Source of the DNA: Pseudomonas massiliensis
Lineage (GTDB): Bacteria > Pseudomonadota > Gammaproteobacteria > Pseudomonadales > Pseudomonadaceae
Direction of reading: 5' to 3'
DNA length: 64,000 bases
NCBI RefSeq assembly: GCF_000826105.1
Contig: NZ_CCYK01000006.1
Coordinates: forward strand, 62,001-126,000
The notes under the pieces are model-generated. The model had not been told where the DNA came from. It saw only the letters and a program-made list of their open reading frames with translations, and did no database searches. The position numbers and the translations under genes were made by a program. Of this stretch, positions 47,570-56,992 are shown one piece after another (position 1 is the stretch's first letter; every line of letters starts with the position of its first letter).

Positions 47570-48442
47570 TCAGCCCATTTTACGGCGCGCGAGCGCCCCA
47601 CCCAAGAGCCCAGTGATAGAACCGATCAATAGCCCGCCCAGGTGCGCCCCATTGGCGATCTCGCCAAAGCCCAGCGCACTGGCGGCACCCAGCAGGCAGA
47701 GGCCCAGCCAGGCCAGCATCATGATCAGCACGCCCTTGGGCATTCGGTACAGAGGCGAGGGCGCGAGCCAGTTGAAAAGCCAGAGATGGCCCAACAGCGC
47801 ATAGAGCACTCCGGAGAGCCCGCCGAACAAGGCAGGGCCACTCCACAGGTATTGCGTGAGATTGGAGACGGTCGCGAAGAGCAAGGTGAGCCCGGCCAGG
47901 ACCAGCGACCCCTGGCGCCATTCGATCCGGCGGCCCAGCTCCCAGTACCAGAGCCCGTTCATCACCAGGTGCAGGACCCCGAAATGGATGAACATCGGCG
48001 TGACCAGGCGCCACCATTGCCCTGCCTCCAGAGTCGGCAACCAGGGCACGAACCAGGCGTAGTCGCCTTCGAGGTGGAAATCCACGAAGGTCAGCCAGTG
48101 CAGCGGCGCCAGGTTGTCCCCCAGCAGGCTGATACCGCCCACCAGCAGGCACGCCAGCAATACCACGGCAGTCACCGGGCTCGCTCGCAATTGCCGCCAC
48201 AAGCCGGATGGTTGGCGGGGAGCGGGAAGCGCCGCGGGCGCCATGCCTGGGGTGTTGTCCCCTTCCGGATATCGCTGGTGCAGTGCTCGCACCTGCTCGG
48301 CCAATTGTGGGGTGGGCACCCAGAGCACCTGTTCCGGCCCTTCCTCGGTGACACGGTGCGGCACCTGCAAGCGACGCAACAGCTTGACGAAGCCTGCCAG
48401 GTTTTCGGCCACCGGAAGCCGTAATGCCGCGGTGGGCTTCAT
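47570..48442 (-). CDS. glpG: GlpG-like rhomboid intramembrane serine protease
   Basis: Protein of 290 residues. A cytosolic N-terminal domain (about 1-85) precedes six transmembrane helices. The catalytic motif is LFGGLSGVLYALLGHLW, with the active serine in GLSG, and the catalytic histidine is in ANGAHLGGLLIG near the C-terminus. The helix 2 motif HFGVLHLVMNGLWYWELGRR is also as in GlpG. It cuts transmembrane substrates within the membrane; no substrate is known from context. The ATG at 48442 overlaps the phosphoesterase stop. Confidence 0.9.
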   Translation of the reverse strand: MKPTAALRLPVAENLAGFVKLLRRLQVPHRVTEEGPEQVLWVPTPQLAEQVRALHQRYPEGDNTPGMAPAALPAPRQPSGLWRQLRASPVTAVVLLACLLVGGISLLGDNLAPLHWLTFVDFHLEGDYAWFVPWLPTLEAGQWWRLVTPMFIHFGVLHLVMNGLWYWELGRRIEWRQGSLVLAGLTLLFATVSNLTQYLWSGPALFGGLSGVLYALLGHLWLFNWLAPSPLYRMPKGVLIMMLAWLGLCLLGAASALGFGEIANGAHLGGLLIGSITGLLGGALARRKMG

Positions 48443-49410
48443 TGCCCATGCTCCGGGCGACCCACATCCACCCACACGAACTTGGCCGGGTCCAGCACCG
48501 TCTCGTCATCCAGCCGATAGGCCACTAGCTTCCCGTACAGCACCGCGCTGTAGTCCAGGCAGGCCAGGTTGGGACGTATGGGGGCGGGGCGGCCACTGCG
48601 CCAGTAATGCCCTACGAACAACAGTGGCTCGTCTGGCCGGTAGCGCAGCAAGGCCTGCTTCTCGCTGGGGCTCAGGGGCAACCTGGCGACGTCCTCGGGC
48701 AAGCCGTCCGGCTGGAAGACTACATCGCCATAGGTTTGCGGGTCGTCTTCCCAGAATTTGGTACGAAACAACGACCGGCTCAGGCCGTCACGCCCGACGA
48801 TGGCCTGCCCGCCCGGCAAGCGCATGTCGGTGCCGCGCAGCAGCCGGTCGAAACATCTGGCTGCGAAGCTCGCCGCCACGCTGGAGGCCTGGATGAAATG
48901 AGGGTCTACCCGGCCATCCGGAAACGCCTGGCGCAGCGATGCGATCAGGTCGCCATCCCAGCAGGCGTGGACCAGGCGGAAGCGGCCCGCATCCACGAAC
49001 AACGGCAACTGATAGAACCACTCGAGAAAGTCTTCCCAGTCCCGCGGGTGCTGGGCAAACTGGTCCAGTGTTTCCTGGATCAGGCGCTGGTGGCGAGGTG
49101 TGTGCTCACGCACGTAATCCTTGCCCGAGCCCGGAAGGGCCGGGGTGATCCAGCCCAGGGCGTTGAATTCGTGGTTACCCATGATGCACCACGCCTGTCC
49201 CGCCTCGACCATGTCATGCACGATGTGCAGCGCCTCGCGGATACGCGGCCCGCGGTCGATGATATCGCCCAGGAAAACCGCCTGACGCTGTGCATGGCGC
49301 CATACCCCACCCTGGCGCCGGTAGCCCAGGGTGTCGAGCAGATGCTCCAGTGTGCGGGCGCAGCCATGCACGTCGCCGATCAGGTCGTAACTTCGGGACG
49401 GGTCGAGCAT
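48439..49410 (-). CDS. Metallophosphoesterase (serine/threonine phosphatase-like)
   Basis: Protein of 323 residues with the calcineurin-like motifs DLIGDVHGCARTLEHLL, VFLGDIIDRGPRIREAL, CIMGNHEFNALGW and, near the C-terminus, LLFVGHYWRSG. This pattern fits the PrpE/ApaH-like phosphatases. The ATG at 49410 overlaps the nadK stop (GTGATG); a GTG just before it is possible. It forms an operon with nadK and glpG. The substrate is unknown. Confidence 0.85.
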   Translation of the reverse strand: MLDPSRSYDLIGDVHGCARTLEHLLDTLGYRRQGGVWRHAQRQAVFLGDIIDRGPRIREALHIVHDMVEAGQAWCIMGNHEFNALGWITPALPGSGKDYVREHTPRHQRLIQETLDQFAQHPRDWEDFLEWFYQLPLFVDAGRFRLVHACWDGDLIASLRQAFPDGRVDPHFIQASSVAASFAARCFDRLLRGTDMRLPGGQAIVGRDGLSRSLFRTKFWEDDPQTYGDVVFQPDGLPEDVARLPLSPSEKQALLRYRPDEPLLFVGHYWRSGRPAPIRPNLACLDYSAVLYGKLVAYRLDDETVLDPAKFVWVDVGRPEHGQ

Positions 49411-50300
49411 CACTCGCCCCCGCCGCCGAGCCGGCTACCCCAACCCAGCTTGGTGCGGCAGACCTCGTAGTAGTTGTGGTCCAGAGGGTGGATCAGGCGC
49501 AGCTTCTGCGGCTTTTTCCTGACCGTGACAGTGTCGCCCGGCGCGCAGGTGAAATGGTTCTGGCCATCGCAGGACACCTGGGGATAGATGGTCATGTCCT
49601 TGGCCACCACGATCTTGAGCTCGCTGTTGCCATCGACCACGATGGGCCGCCCGGACAGGGTATGGGGATACATGGGTACGATCACGATCGCATCGAGCTT
49701 GGGATGCATGATCGGCCCTCCAGCGGAGAGCGCATAGGCGGTGGAGCCGGTGGGAGTCGCGACGATCAGGCCGTCAGCCTTCTGGCTGCATACGAACTGG
49801 CCATCGATGTAGATTTCGAACTCGATCATGCGAGTGGATTTACCCGGGTGCAGCACCACATCATTGAGCGCATCACCCTGGCCGATGCCTTCGCCGTGAC
49901 GGCGCACCTCGGCCTCGAGCAGGAAACGGCTTTCCACCAGATAGTGCCCGGCCAGAACCTCCGCCACCTTGGTTTCCAGCTCGTCCGGGCGGATATCGGT
50001 AAGGAAGCCGAGGCTGCCGCGGTTGACCCCCAGCACCGGGATATGATGCCGCGCCAGCGCCCTGGCCGCGCCCAGCAGGCTGCCATCGCCGCCTACCACG
50101 ATGACCAGGTCGCACACCTCCCCCAGCATCTTGCGCGTGGAGGTCTGCAAGCCATGGCCGGGCAACACCTCGGCGATGGTGTCTTCCAGGATCACATGCA
50201 AATGCCGTTCGACGAGGAATTTCTTCAGGCGCCGAATGGTGTCCAGCACCTGAGTACTACCGAGACGGCCGATGATACCGATATTTCGAAACTGCTCCAT
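49410..50300 (-). CDS. nadK: NAD kinase
   Basis: Cytosolic enzyme that phosphorylates NAD to NADP using ATP; 296 residues, typical. The motifs are VVGGDGSLLGAARALA (GGDG phosphate loop), NRGSLGFLTD and VATPTGSTAYALSAGGP. It is the first gene of the minus-strand run nadK-phosphoesterase-glpG, and is divergent from the DUF1853 gene. Confidence 0.97.
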   Translation of the reverse strand: MEQFRNIGIIGRLGSTQVLDTIRRLKKFLVERHLHVILEDTIAEVLPGHGLQTSTRKMLGEVCDLVIVVGGDGSLLGAARALARHHIPVLGVNRGSLGFLTDIRPDELETKVAEVLAGHYLVESRFLLEAEVRRHGEGIGQGDALNDVVLHPGKSTRMIEFEIYIDGQFVCSQKADGLIVATPTGSTAYALSAGGPIMHPKLDAIVIVPMYPHTLSGRPIVVDGNSELKIVVAKDMTIYPQVSCDGQNHFTCAPGDTVTVRKKPQKLRLIHPLDHNYYEVCRTKLGWGSRLGGGGE

Positions 50301-50412
50301 GGGGCTCCCGGGCTTTCAGGTGAGGCAAAGGCCTCGATTATGAGCCAAAGCGGCATCCCAGACAAAAAGCGACGAGGCGGATAAACCCGGCTCGAGCGGC
50401 TATGCTGCCCGA

Positions 50413-51342
50413 ATGAACCCTTTTTCCGAACTCGCCCACTTGCCTCGCGCCCTGCGTCGGCCCGCCGTACGGGACCTGGCCTGGGTGCTGACGTCGCCAG
50501 CGATACTCAGCCAGGCTCCCTGGGCCCAACGCCACCCGCTGCAGGGCAGTGACTGGGCGCGCGACCCTGAACGGCTGGCCCACTGGGTGTGCCTGCTGGA
50601 CAACGACGACAGGCTTTTGAGTGACTGGCTGGCGCTGAGTTCGACGCACCGGCTCGGCGTCTATTACGAACGCCTCTGGCAGTTCGCCTTGCGCGAAGCC
50701 CCCGGGGTGGAGCTGTTGGCGGCCAATCTGCCCGTGCGCAACGGCAACCAGACCCTCGGGGAGATGGATGCCCTGTTGCGCGACCGCGACGGGGTTCACC
50801 ACCTCGAGCTGGCGGTCAAGTTCTACCTGGGCCGCGACGATGCCAGCGGCGAAGACACCTGGCACTGGCTCGGCCCTGGACGCGATGATCGCCTGGACCG
50901 CAAGCTGCTGCACCTGAGCAGCCATCAACTGACGCTTTCCAGGCATCCGGCCGCCCGCCAGCGCTTGCACAGTCTCGGCCTGGATGCGCCGCAGCCCTGG
51001 CTCTGGCTGGGTGGCTACCTGTTCTACCCCTGGCATGCCCATGGCGAACCGCCCGCTGGGGCCAATGCGCAGCATGCGCGTGGAGAGTGGCTGCACCGCT
51101 GCCAGTGGCCAGCGGTGGCGGCTACCGCAAGGGGATACTGGCAGCCGCTCCCTCGGGCCAGTTGGCTGGCGCCGGCGCGCTGCCCTACCGCCCAATTGAC
51201 CGATGCGTTCAGCCTTCAGCATTGGCTGGAGGCACTACCCGCCGACGCGCCCGCCCAGCTCCTCGTTCGCATGGTTCCGGAAGGAGAGTTCGCCTACGAG
51301 GCTCAACGGTTGTTCCTGGTCAGCGACGGCTGGCCTCATTGA
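50413..51342 (+). CDS. DUF1853 family protein
   Basis: Protein of 309 residues found next to nadK in many pseudomonads. Recognisable parts are LAHLPRALRRPAVRDLAWVL at the start, QTLGEMDALLRDRDGVHHLE then LAVKFYLGRDD in the middle, and WLWLGGYLFYP. The E-x-D-x(13)-E-x-x-x-K arrangement (EMDALL ... HLELAVKFYL) resembles a PD-(D/E)XK nuclease core, but no activity is established. It is alone on the plus strand and converges on the MFS gene, which it overlaps by seven bases. Confidence 0.85.
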   Translation: MNPFSELAHLPRALRRPAVRDLAWVLTSPAILSQAPWAQRHPLQGSDWARDPERLAHWVCLLDNDDRLLSDWLALSSTHRLGVYYERLWQFALREAPGVELLAANLPVRNGNQTLGEMDALLRDRDGVHHLELAVKFYLGRDDASGEDTWHWLGPGRDDRLDRKLLHLSSHQLTLSRHPAARQRLHSLGLDAPQPWLWLGGYLFYPWHAHGEPPAGANAQHARGEWLHRCQWPAVAATARGYWQPLPRASWLAPARCPTAQLTDAFSLQHWLEALPADAPAQLLVRMVPEGEFAYEAQRLFLVSDGWPH

Positions 51343-52630
51343 AACTCAGCCTGGGGGAGTATGGCGCTGCGCCAGGCCAGGGCGCAGGCGATCCCTACGA
51401 GTCCCATGAGCAGGCTGTAGCCCGGCAGTACCCAGGCGCTGTCGGGTACCAACGCCAAGACAGCCAGGGGCGTCAGGCTCGCCCAAAGCGCATAGGCCAG
51501 GTTGTAGGTCAGAGAAATACCGGATACCCGCACTTGCGCGGGGAACAGGCCTACCATCACCGACGGCACCACCCCCACCACCCCGCTGCACAAACCGGCC
51601 AATGCATAGGCCGGCCCGGTCAAGCCCCAATCCAGGATCAGGTCGCCATAGAGGGCCAGAGTGCCTAGCGGCAGCAACAAGCTGTAGAGCAGCAGCGCAC
51701 GGCGCGGCCCGACCCGGTCCACCAGCAGGCCGGCCAGGACGCAGCCGATGTTCAGAAAGACAATGCCCAGGCTGCTCAAGGCGAAGGTATCCGCCGCCGC
51801 CAGGCCGAAGCGCTGCTGCATCAAGGTGGGCGTCAGCACCACAAGAATCACCACCGCGGTGGTCAGTACGCAGGTCAACAGAACAGCAGGCAGGAGGCTC
51901 GCCCGATGCCCCCGCAGCACCTGGGCCAAGGGCAGCCCGGCCATGGCCTCACGGCGCTCGCGCATGGCCAGGAACACCGGGGTTTCGCTGAGCAGGCGTC
52001 GCAACCACACGCCCAGCACGCCGAACAGGCCGCCCAGCAGGAACGGCAGGCGCCAGCCGTAATCGAGCATCTGCTCGGCTGTAAGCGAGCGTGCCAGGGC
52101 CGTGGCGACCAAGGCTCCGAGCAGGTAGCCGAAGGTCAATCCAGCCTGCAGGAAGCCCGGGCATAGCCTCGGCGCTCGACGGGGACATGCTCGGCAACGA
52201 ATACCCAGGCGCTGGGCACCTCGCCGCCCACGGCCGCCCCCTGCAACACTCGCAACGCCAGCAAGGCCAACGGCGCCAGGTAGCCGATGTCGGCATAGAC
52301 CGGCATGATCCCGACCAAAAGGCAGGGCACGGCCATCATCAGGATACTGAGGCTGAACATCCGCTTGCGCCCGAGGCGATCGGCATAGTGGGCCATGACC
52401 AGGCCACCCAGAGGGCGGGCCAGGTAGCCGGTGGCGAAAATGCCGAAGCTCTGCAACACCCGCAGCCACTCGGGCATTTCGGGAGGAAAGAACAGGGTCG
52501 ACAGGGTCAGCATGAAAAATACGAAGATGATGAAATCGTAGATCTCAAGCGCGCCGCCCAGCGCCGCCAGGGCCAGAGTCTTGTGATCGGCGCGGGTGAG
52601 CGAGGTGGGACTTGCGCTGCTTGGGAACAT
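51336..52630 (-). pseudogene. MFS transporter (metabolite:H+ symporter type), frameshifted
   Basis: The start at 52630 gives MFPSSASPTSLTRADHKTLA, then EIYDFIIFVFF and a second-helix loop ADRLGRKRMF, as in the MHS/ProP-like group. This frame ends at a TGA after VERRGYARASCRLD (about 52136). The remaining helices continue in another frame from PGFLQAGLTFGYLL through LLVDRVGPRRALLLYSLLLP to 51336. One missing base within GCCCGGGC (52155-52162) explains the break, so the product would otherwise be a normal protein of about 430 residues. Either a real inactivating deletion or a read error in a GC palindrome. Confidence 0.85.
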
Positions 52631-52974
52631 GGCGATGGCGGTCTCGTATCAGGCCCACGTCCGTGTGGCGATGCAAAAGCGCGAAGGATAACAATATTGC
52701 GATGGACGACGTGACCTGACGTCAGGACATGTCCCCGCTCGCGCTGTTCGTCCACCTGTGTCGTCATAGGCCAAGGCAGCGAACCCCTCCCTGGCTGTCT
52801 ATTTTTTTAAGCTGTGTTACCGAATATCGTTTGACATATTTTACAGGGTTGGCAGACTTCCGTTCCGTGCCGCCAGTGCCTCGCAAGCCTCGCCGCGTGC
52901 CAACAAAAATAAACAGCCATTCGCGGTGCACCGGCCTCGGCCAGTTGCACCGGCCGAACACACGGAACAAACAC
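52631..52974. promoter_or_regulatory. Divergent intergenic region upstream of the symporter
   Basis: The 344 bases between the MFS and symporter genes have no supported gene. A plus-strand frame from 52729 is open but reads non-family residues. The AT-rich stretch around 52799-52850 (CTATTTTTTTAAGC, then TTTGACATATTTTACAGG) is the probable promoter zone of the symporter; TTGACA at 52830 is a possible -35 box. Confidence 0.4.
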
Positions 52975-54423
52975 ATGCTGATCTGGTTTGTCGCGATCTA
53001 CCTGCTTATCACCGTCTTCGTAGGCTTCTACGCATCGACCCGGGTCAAGAATGCCGGGGACTTCGCTTCCGGGGGGCGCAGCATGTCGTTCCCGCTGGTG
53101 GTCGCCATGGTGTTCGCCACCTGGTTCGGTTCCGAGGCCATTCTGGGCATTCCAGCGACGTTCCTCGAGGAAGGCTTTGCCGGCATCGTCGAAGACCCGT
53201 TCGGTTCCTTCGGTTGCCTGATGCTGGTGGGCCTGGTGTTTGCCCGCCCGCTCTATCGTCTCAACCTGATGACCATCGGCGACTTCTTCCGCAAGCGCTT
53301 CGGCCGTCAGGTCGAGCTACTGACCAGCCTGGTGATCATTGCCTCCTACCTGGGCTGGGTGGCTGCCCAATTGACCGCCCTGGGGGTGATCTTCAACGCT
53401 CTTTCCGACGGCGGCCTCACGCTGACCCAAGGCATGCTGCTGGGCACCCTGATCGTGCTGCTGCATACCTTGTTCGGGGGCATGTGGTCGGTCGCCCTGA
53501 CCGACTTCCTGCAGATGATCATCATAGTCGCGGGCCTGTTCTACCTGACCTGGCTGATCGGCGGCATGGCCGGTGGCCCTTCGGTGGTGATCGGCCATGC
53601 CGCGGCCGAAGGCAAGTTCCACTTCCTCGAAGGCACCTCGGCCAAGGACATCGTGGCCTTCATAGGCGCGGCCGTCACCATGATGTTCGGCTCTATTCCG
53701 CAGCAGGACGTCTACGCTCGGGTCATGTCGGCCAAGAACGAGACCGTCGCCTCCCGCGCCGCGATGACCGGCGCCTGCTTCTACCTGTGCTTCTGCATGT
53801 TGCCCATCTTCCTGATCTACTCGGCCAAGCTCATCGACCCGGCCATGGTCCAGGAACTGCTGGCCGGCGATTCGCAGTTGATCCTCCCGCGCCTGGTCCT
53901 GGAGCGCACCCCGCTGTTCGCCCAGGTAATGTTCTTCGGGGCGGTGCTTTCGGCCATCATGTCTACGGCTTCGGGCACCCTGCTGGCCCCCTCGGTGACC
54001 TTCACCGAGAATATCCTGCGTCCAATGCTGCCGAACATGACCGACAAGCAGGCGCTGTTGGCCATGCGCTGCAGCGTGCTGGGCATGACCGCCGCCACCA
54101 TTACCTTTGCCCTGCACTCGGATTCCAGCATCTATGAAATGGTCGGCAACGCCTACAAGGTGACGCTGGTCGCCGCCGTGGTGCCCTTGTTTTTCGGGCT
54201 GTTCTGGAAAAGGGCCACCACCCAGGGCGCCTTCCTGGCCATGTTCATGGGCGTGGCAGTGTGGGGCTCGCTGGAGCTTACCCAACAACCCGATGCTTTC
54301 TGGCCGCCTCAGTTGGCCGGCCTGCTGTGCAGCGCCCTGGGCATGATCGTCGGTTCGCTGCTGCCACAATTCTCTGCCCACCGGGGCGAGAAGATGGACT
54401 TCAACCCGGCGCCACAGCGCTGA
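52975..54423 (+). CDS. Sodium:solute symporter (SSS family)
   Basis: Membrane transporter of 482 residues with about 13 helices. The ATG at 52975 gives MLIWFVAIYLLITVFVGFYA as the first helix; the open frame further upstream encodes no membrane segment. Family motifs include DFASGGRSMSFPLVVAM and the core SEAILGIPATFLEEG, with MMFGSIPQQDVYARVMSAKN in the helix 7-8 region that is typical for the SSS/PutP superfamily. The substrate is unknown. It is followed by a strong terminator, so it is probably monocistronic. Confidence 0.88.
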   Translation: MLIWFVAIYLLITVFVGFYASTRVKNAGDFASGGRSMSFPLVVAMVFATWFGSEAILGIPATFLEEGFAGIVEDPFGSFGCLMLVGLVFARPLYRLNLMTIGDFFRKRFGRQVELLTSLVIIASYLGWVAAQLTALGVIFNALSDGGLTLTQGMLLGTLIVLLHTLFGGMWSVALTDFLQMIIIVAGLFYLTWLIGGMAGGPSVVIGHAAAEGKFHFLEGTSAKDIVAFIGAAVTMMFGSIPQQDVYARVMSAKNETVASRAAMTGACFYLCFCMLPIFLIYSAKLIDPAMVQELLAGDSQLILPRLVLERTPLFAQVMFFGAVLSAIMSTASGTLLAPSVTFTENILRPMLPNMTDKQALLAMRCSVLGMTAATITFALHSDSSIYEMVGNAYKVTLVAAVVPLFFGLFWKRATTQGAFLAMFMGVAVWGSLELTQQPDAFWPPQLAGLLCSALGMIVGSLLPQFSAHRGEKMDFNPAPQR

Positions 54424-54442
54424 GCCACTCTTGAAGCGCAAG

Positions 54443-54468
54443 AGCCCGCTGTGATCAGCGGGCTTTTT
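54443..54468 (+). terminator. Rho-independent terminator of the symporter gene
   Basis: AGCCCGCTG pairs with CAGCGGGCT across TGAT, followed by five T, 20 bases after the stop codon. Confidence 0.9.
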
Positions 54469-54729
54469 CATGGCCCGCCGTAATGTCGCCTCCCGCTACA
54501 GTTTCACCCTAGCGTGAAGGCTGGCGGATACGGAGCTCAAGGAGACTTCAAAGGAGGCAGGATACTCCGGCGCGCTTTCGCCCTGGCGGTATCCTGGGTA
54601 GGTTTCAAGACCCTGTTTCGACGCAGGCCCGCTGCTCAATGAGCAGGACCTGAGTATTCCTCGACCGGGGCTTCGACCAAAGGGGCGAGCGCATCCGGCT
54701 GCGCCCCATTTGTGCTGCGGCGAATCCGT

Positions 54730-55539
54730 TCAGGCCTTGGCGAAACGCCTGCAGGCGTCGCCGAACGCCTCGAACAGCTTGATGGATACAGGATTCTTCA
54801 TGGCTTGCCATTCCGGGTGCCATTGCACCCCTACCATGAACGGGGAAATGGCTGGCGCGTGGAAGGCCTCGATGGTGCCATCCGGCGCGCGCCCAAGCAC
54901 TTCCAGGCCTTCGGCGAGGCGGTCGATGCCCTGGCCGTGCAGGGAGTTGACCTGGATGTCCTGACGGCCTACGGCTTCTGCCAGCCAGCTCTGGGCCTGG
55001 AGCGCTACACCGTGACTATCGGCATATTGCTTGTCTACCGGGTCTTCAGGGTTTTCGCGGTGATCCATGACACCTGGCACGGTGTAGAGCTTCTGATGAA
55101 TGTTGCCACCCAGTGCCACGTTGATTTCCTGCATGCCGCGGCAGATGGCGAAGATGGGCATGCCCCGATCCAGGGCGGCGCGGATCAGCGGAATATCGAA
55201 ATTGTCCCGGTCCGGGTCCTGGGTTTTCTCAGGGGTAAGGTTCTCCTGCCCATAAAGGCTAGGGTCGATGTTGGAGCCCGCCCCCGTCAGGTACACCCCG
55301 TCGGCCATGTCCAGGTAACGCTCCAGGTCCTCGATACCGCAGCAGGTAGGGGCCAGTACCGGAACGCAGTCGGCGATATCCACCAGAGGCGTAATGTATT
55401 TATGGGTCATCACCTGATAGAGGTGGCCTTTCCGTTCCTGCACGCCCATGGTCATGAGGACGACCGGTTTGGACCGGCTTTTTGTAGTTACGCTTTTCAC
55501 GAAGCACCGCCGAGGCTGGTCAGTTGTAAAACATTTCAA
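54730..55539 (-). CDS. Gamma-glutamyl-gamma-aminobutyrate hydrolase family glutamine amidotransferase (PuuD-like)
   Basis: Class I glutamine amidotransferase-like hydrolase, up to 269 residues. The nucleophile cysteine is in PIFAICRGMQEINVALGG, and the catalytic His-Glu is in GVQWHPEWQAMKNP. The segment DGVYLTGAGSNIDPSLYG fits PuuD, which releases GABA from gamma-glutamyl-GABA in putrescine breakdown. The first residues (MKCFTTDQPRRCF) look atypical; a GTG at 55500 (VKSVTTKSRSKPVVLMTMG) may be the true start. It stands alone, so the pathway is inferred from family only. Confidence 0.87.
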   Translation of the reverse strand: MKCFTTDQPRRCFVKSVTTKSRSKPVVLMTMGVQERKGHLYQVMTHKYITPLVDIADCVPVLAPTCCGIEDLERYLDMADGVYLTGAGSNIDPSLYGQENLTPEKTQDPDRDNFDIPLIRAALDRGMPIFAICRGMQEINVALGGNIHQKLYTVPGVMDHRENPEDPVDKQYADSHGVALQAQSWLAEAVGRQDIQVNSLHGQGIDRLAEGLEVLGRAPDGTIEAFHAPAISPFMVGVQWHPEWQAMKNPVSIKLFEAFGDACRRFAKA

Positions 55540-55645
55540 TCATCTTGCTTCGGAGATGGCCGGATACAGGGCGCATCCGAAGGTGAAGGGTGATCAATGT
55601 CAAACATAATAGACGATTGCCCAGGCGGCCGGCAACTCGGCTCCG

Positions 55646-56992
55646 CTATCGGTCAGGCACCTGCTCCCGCTGCGCCTGCAATGGCAGGCGCAGCTCGACC
55701 TCCAGCCCATCCGGCCGGGGGTGAAACTCCAGGCGACCCTGGCAGCGCTGCACGATAGCCTGCACGATGGCCAACCCAAGCCCGCAGCCCTGGCTCCGGC
55801 TGGAGCGCCAGAAACGTTCGGTCATGTGGAGCATTGCACCAGGCGCCAGGTCTGGCCCGTGGTTACGCACGCGGAAGAGGGCCTGATCGTGTTCACGACT
55901 GACCGCCAACGCCACTGGTGCTTCAGGCGCGCCATGGCACAGGGCGTTGTCCAACAAGTTGCGCAAGGCCGCCACCGCCAGGGTCAGAGGTACATCCAGC
56001 GGGGCCTGCGCACTGTCCTCGCCCAGCTCGGCCTGAATGCGTGGAGCTTCATCGGCTGGCGTGTCGTTGATCGCCAGCCGTGCGACTTCGGCAACCGCGC
56101 AACCGCCTTCTTGCTCGAAGGCCAAACGCCCTTCCACCCTCGCCAGCAACAGCAATTGCTCCAAGGTGCGGTGCAGCCGATCGGCCCCCTCCTCCGCGCA
56201 GCCAAGCGCCTGAGCGTGCGCGGTGCCCTCGGTCAACCTGGCGACTTGCAGGTGGGTCTTGATCGCGGTCAGGGGGCTGCGCAATTCATGGGCGGCATCG
56301 TCGGTGAGCCGCCGCTCTCGCTCGATGGCCTGGGCGATGCGCTGGAACAGCTGGTTCTGGGTGTCGACCAGGGGGCGCAACTCGCTGGGCAACGGGTGAA
56401 CCTGCAGCGGCTCAAGGGCATCAGGGCTGCGTCGGGTCAGCGCGTCGCGGATGCGATTGAGCGGGGCCAGCCCCTGCCCCACGCCCAGCCAGAGCACACC
56501 GAGGCTGCCCAATAGCGCCATCAGCACAGGCGCGGACGCCGCCAACAACACCGACTGGTTAAGGGCTTCGCGCTCCTGCTGACGGTCGGCCGTGGTGATG
56601 CGCACATCCGCGTGAACCAGGGTGAAGCTGCGCCAGTGCTCATCATCGATGAGCTGGTCATGGAAGCCATTACCTTCTTGACCAAGGACCGATTCAACGC
56701 CCTGCTGGCTGGTAGCCAGAATCTCGCCACGCAGCGAGCTTACCTTGCAGGCCATGCCATCCGGCAAGCTGGCCTGGTCCGCGGCAATACGCGCACCCTC
56801 CGCCTGAGCGCCAAGGGGGTGCGGCAACTGCTGCACCAGCCCGGCCACCATGCGCGCCGAGGCTACCAGGCGTTGATCCAGGGAAAACATCATCTGCCCG
56901 CGCAGGTCGCGGAACATCCAGGCGGCGGCCAAGGCCCAGATGAGCACGAAGGCACCACCGAGGATCAGGATCAGGCGCAAGCGCAGGCTCAT
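55646..56992 (-). CDS. Sensor histidine kinase (QseC/PmrB-like)
   Basis: Inner-membrane kinase of 448 residues. Two N-terminal-half transmembrane segments (about 8-26 and 150-172) flank a periplasmic sensor of about 120 residues. The HAMP-like linker leads to the phospho-acceptor AAHELRSPLTAIKTHLQVAR (His in H-box). The N-box is LRNLLDNALCHGAPEAPVAL, with a G-box SQGCGLGLAIVQAIV. Its start overlaps the stop of the response regulator. The signal sensed is not readable. Confidence 0.9.
   Translation of the reverse strand: MSLRLRLILILGGAFVLIWALAAAWMFRDLRGQMMFSLDQRLVASARMVAGLVQQLPHPLGAQAEGARIAADQASLPDGMACKVSSLRGEILATSQQGVESVLGQEGNGFHDQLIDDEHWRSFTLVHADVRITTADRQQEREALNQSVLLAASAPVLMALLGSLGVLWLGVGQGLAPLNRIRDALTRRSPDALEPLQVHPLPSELRPLVDTQNQLFQRIAQAIERERRLTDDAAHELRSPLTAIKTHLQVARLTEGTAHAQALGCAEEGADRLHRTLEQLLLLARVEGRLAFEQEGGCAVAEVARLAINDTPADEAPRIQAELGEDSAQAPLDVPLTLAVAALRNLLDNALCHGAPEAPVALAVSREHDQALFRVRNHGPDLAPGAMLHMTERFWRSSRSQGCGLGLAIVQAIVQRCQGRLEFHPRPDGLEVELRLPLQAQREQVPDR

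Noticed and set aside
52729..52974. N-terminal extension of the SSS symporter
   Set aside because: The open frame upstream of 52975 has no membrane or signal character, whereas the chosen ATG begins exactly at the first transmembrane helix.
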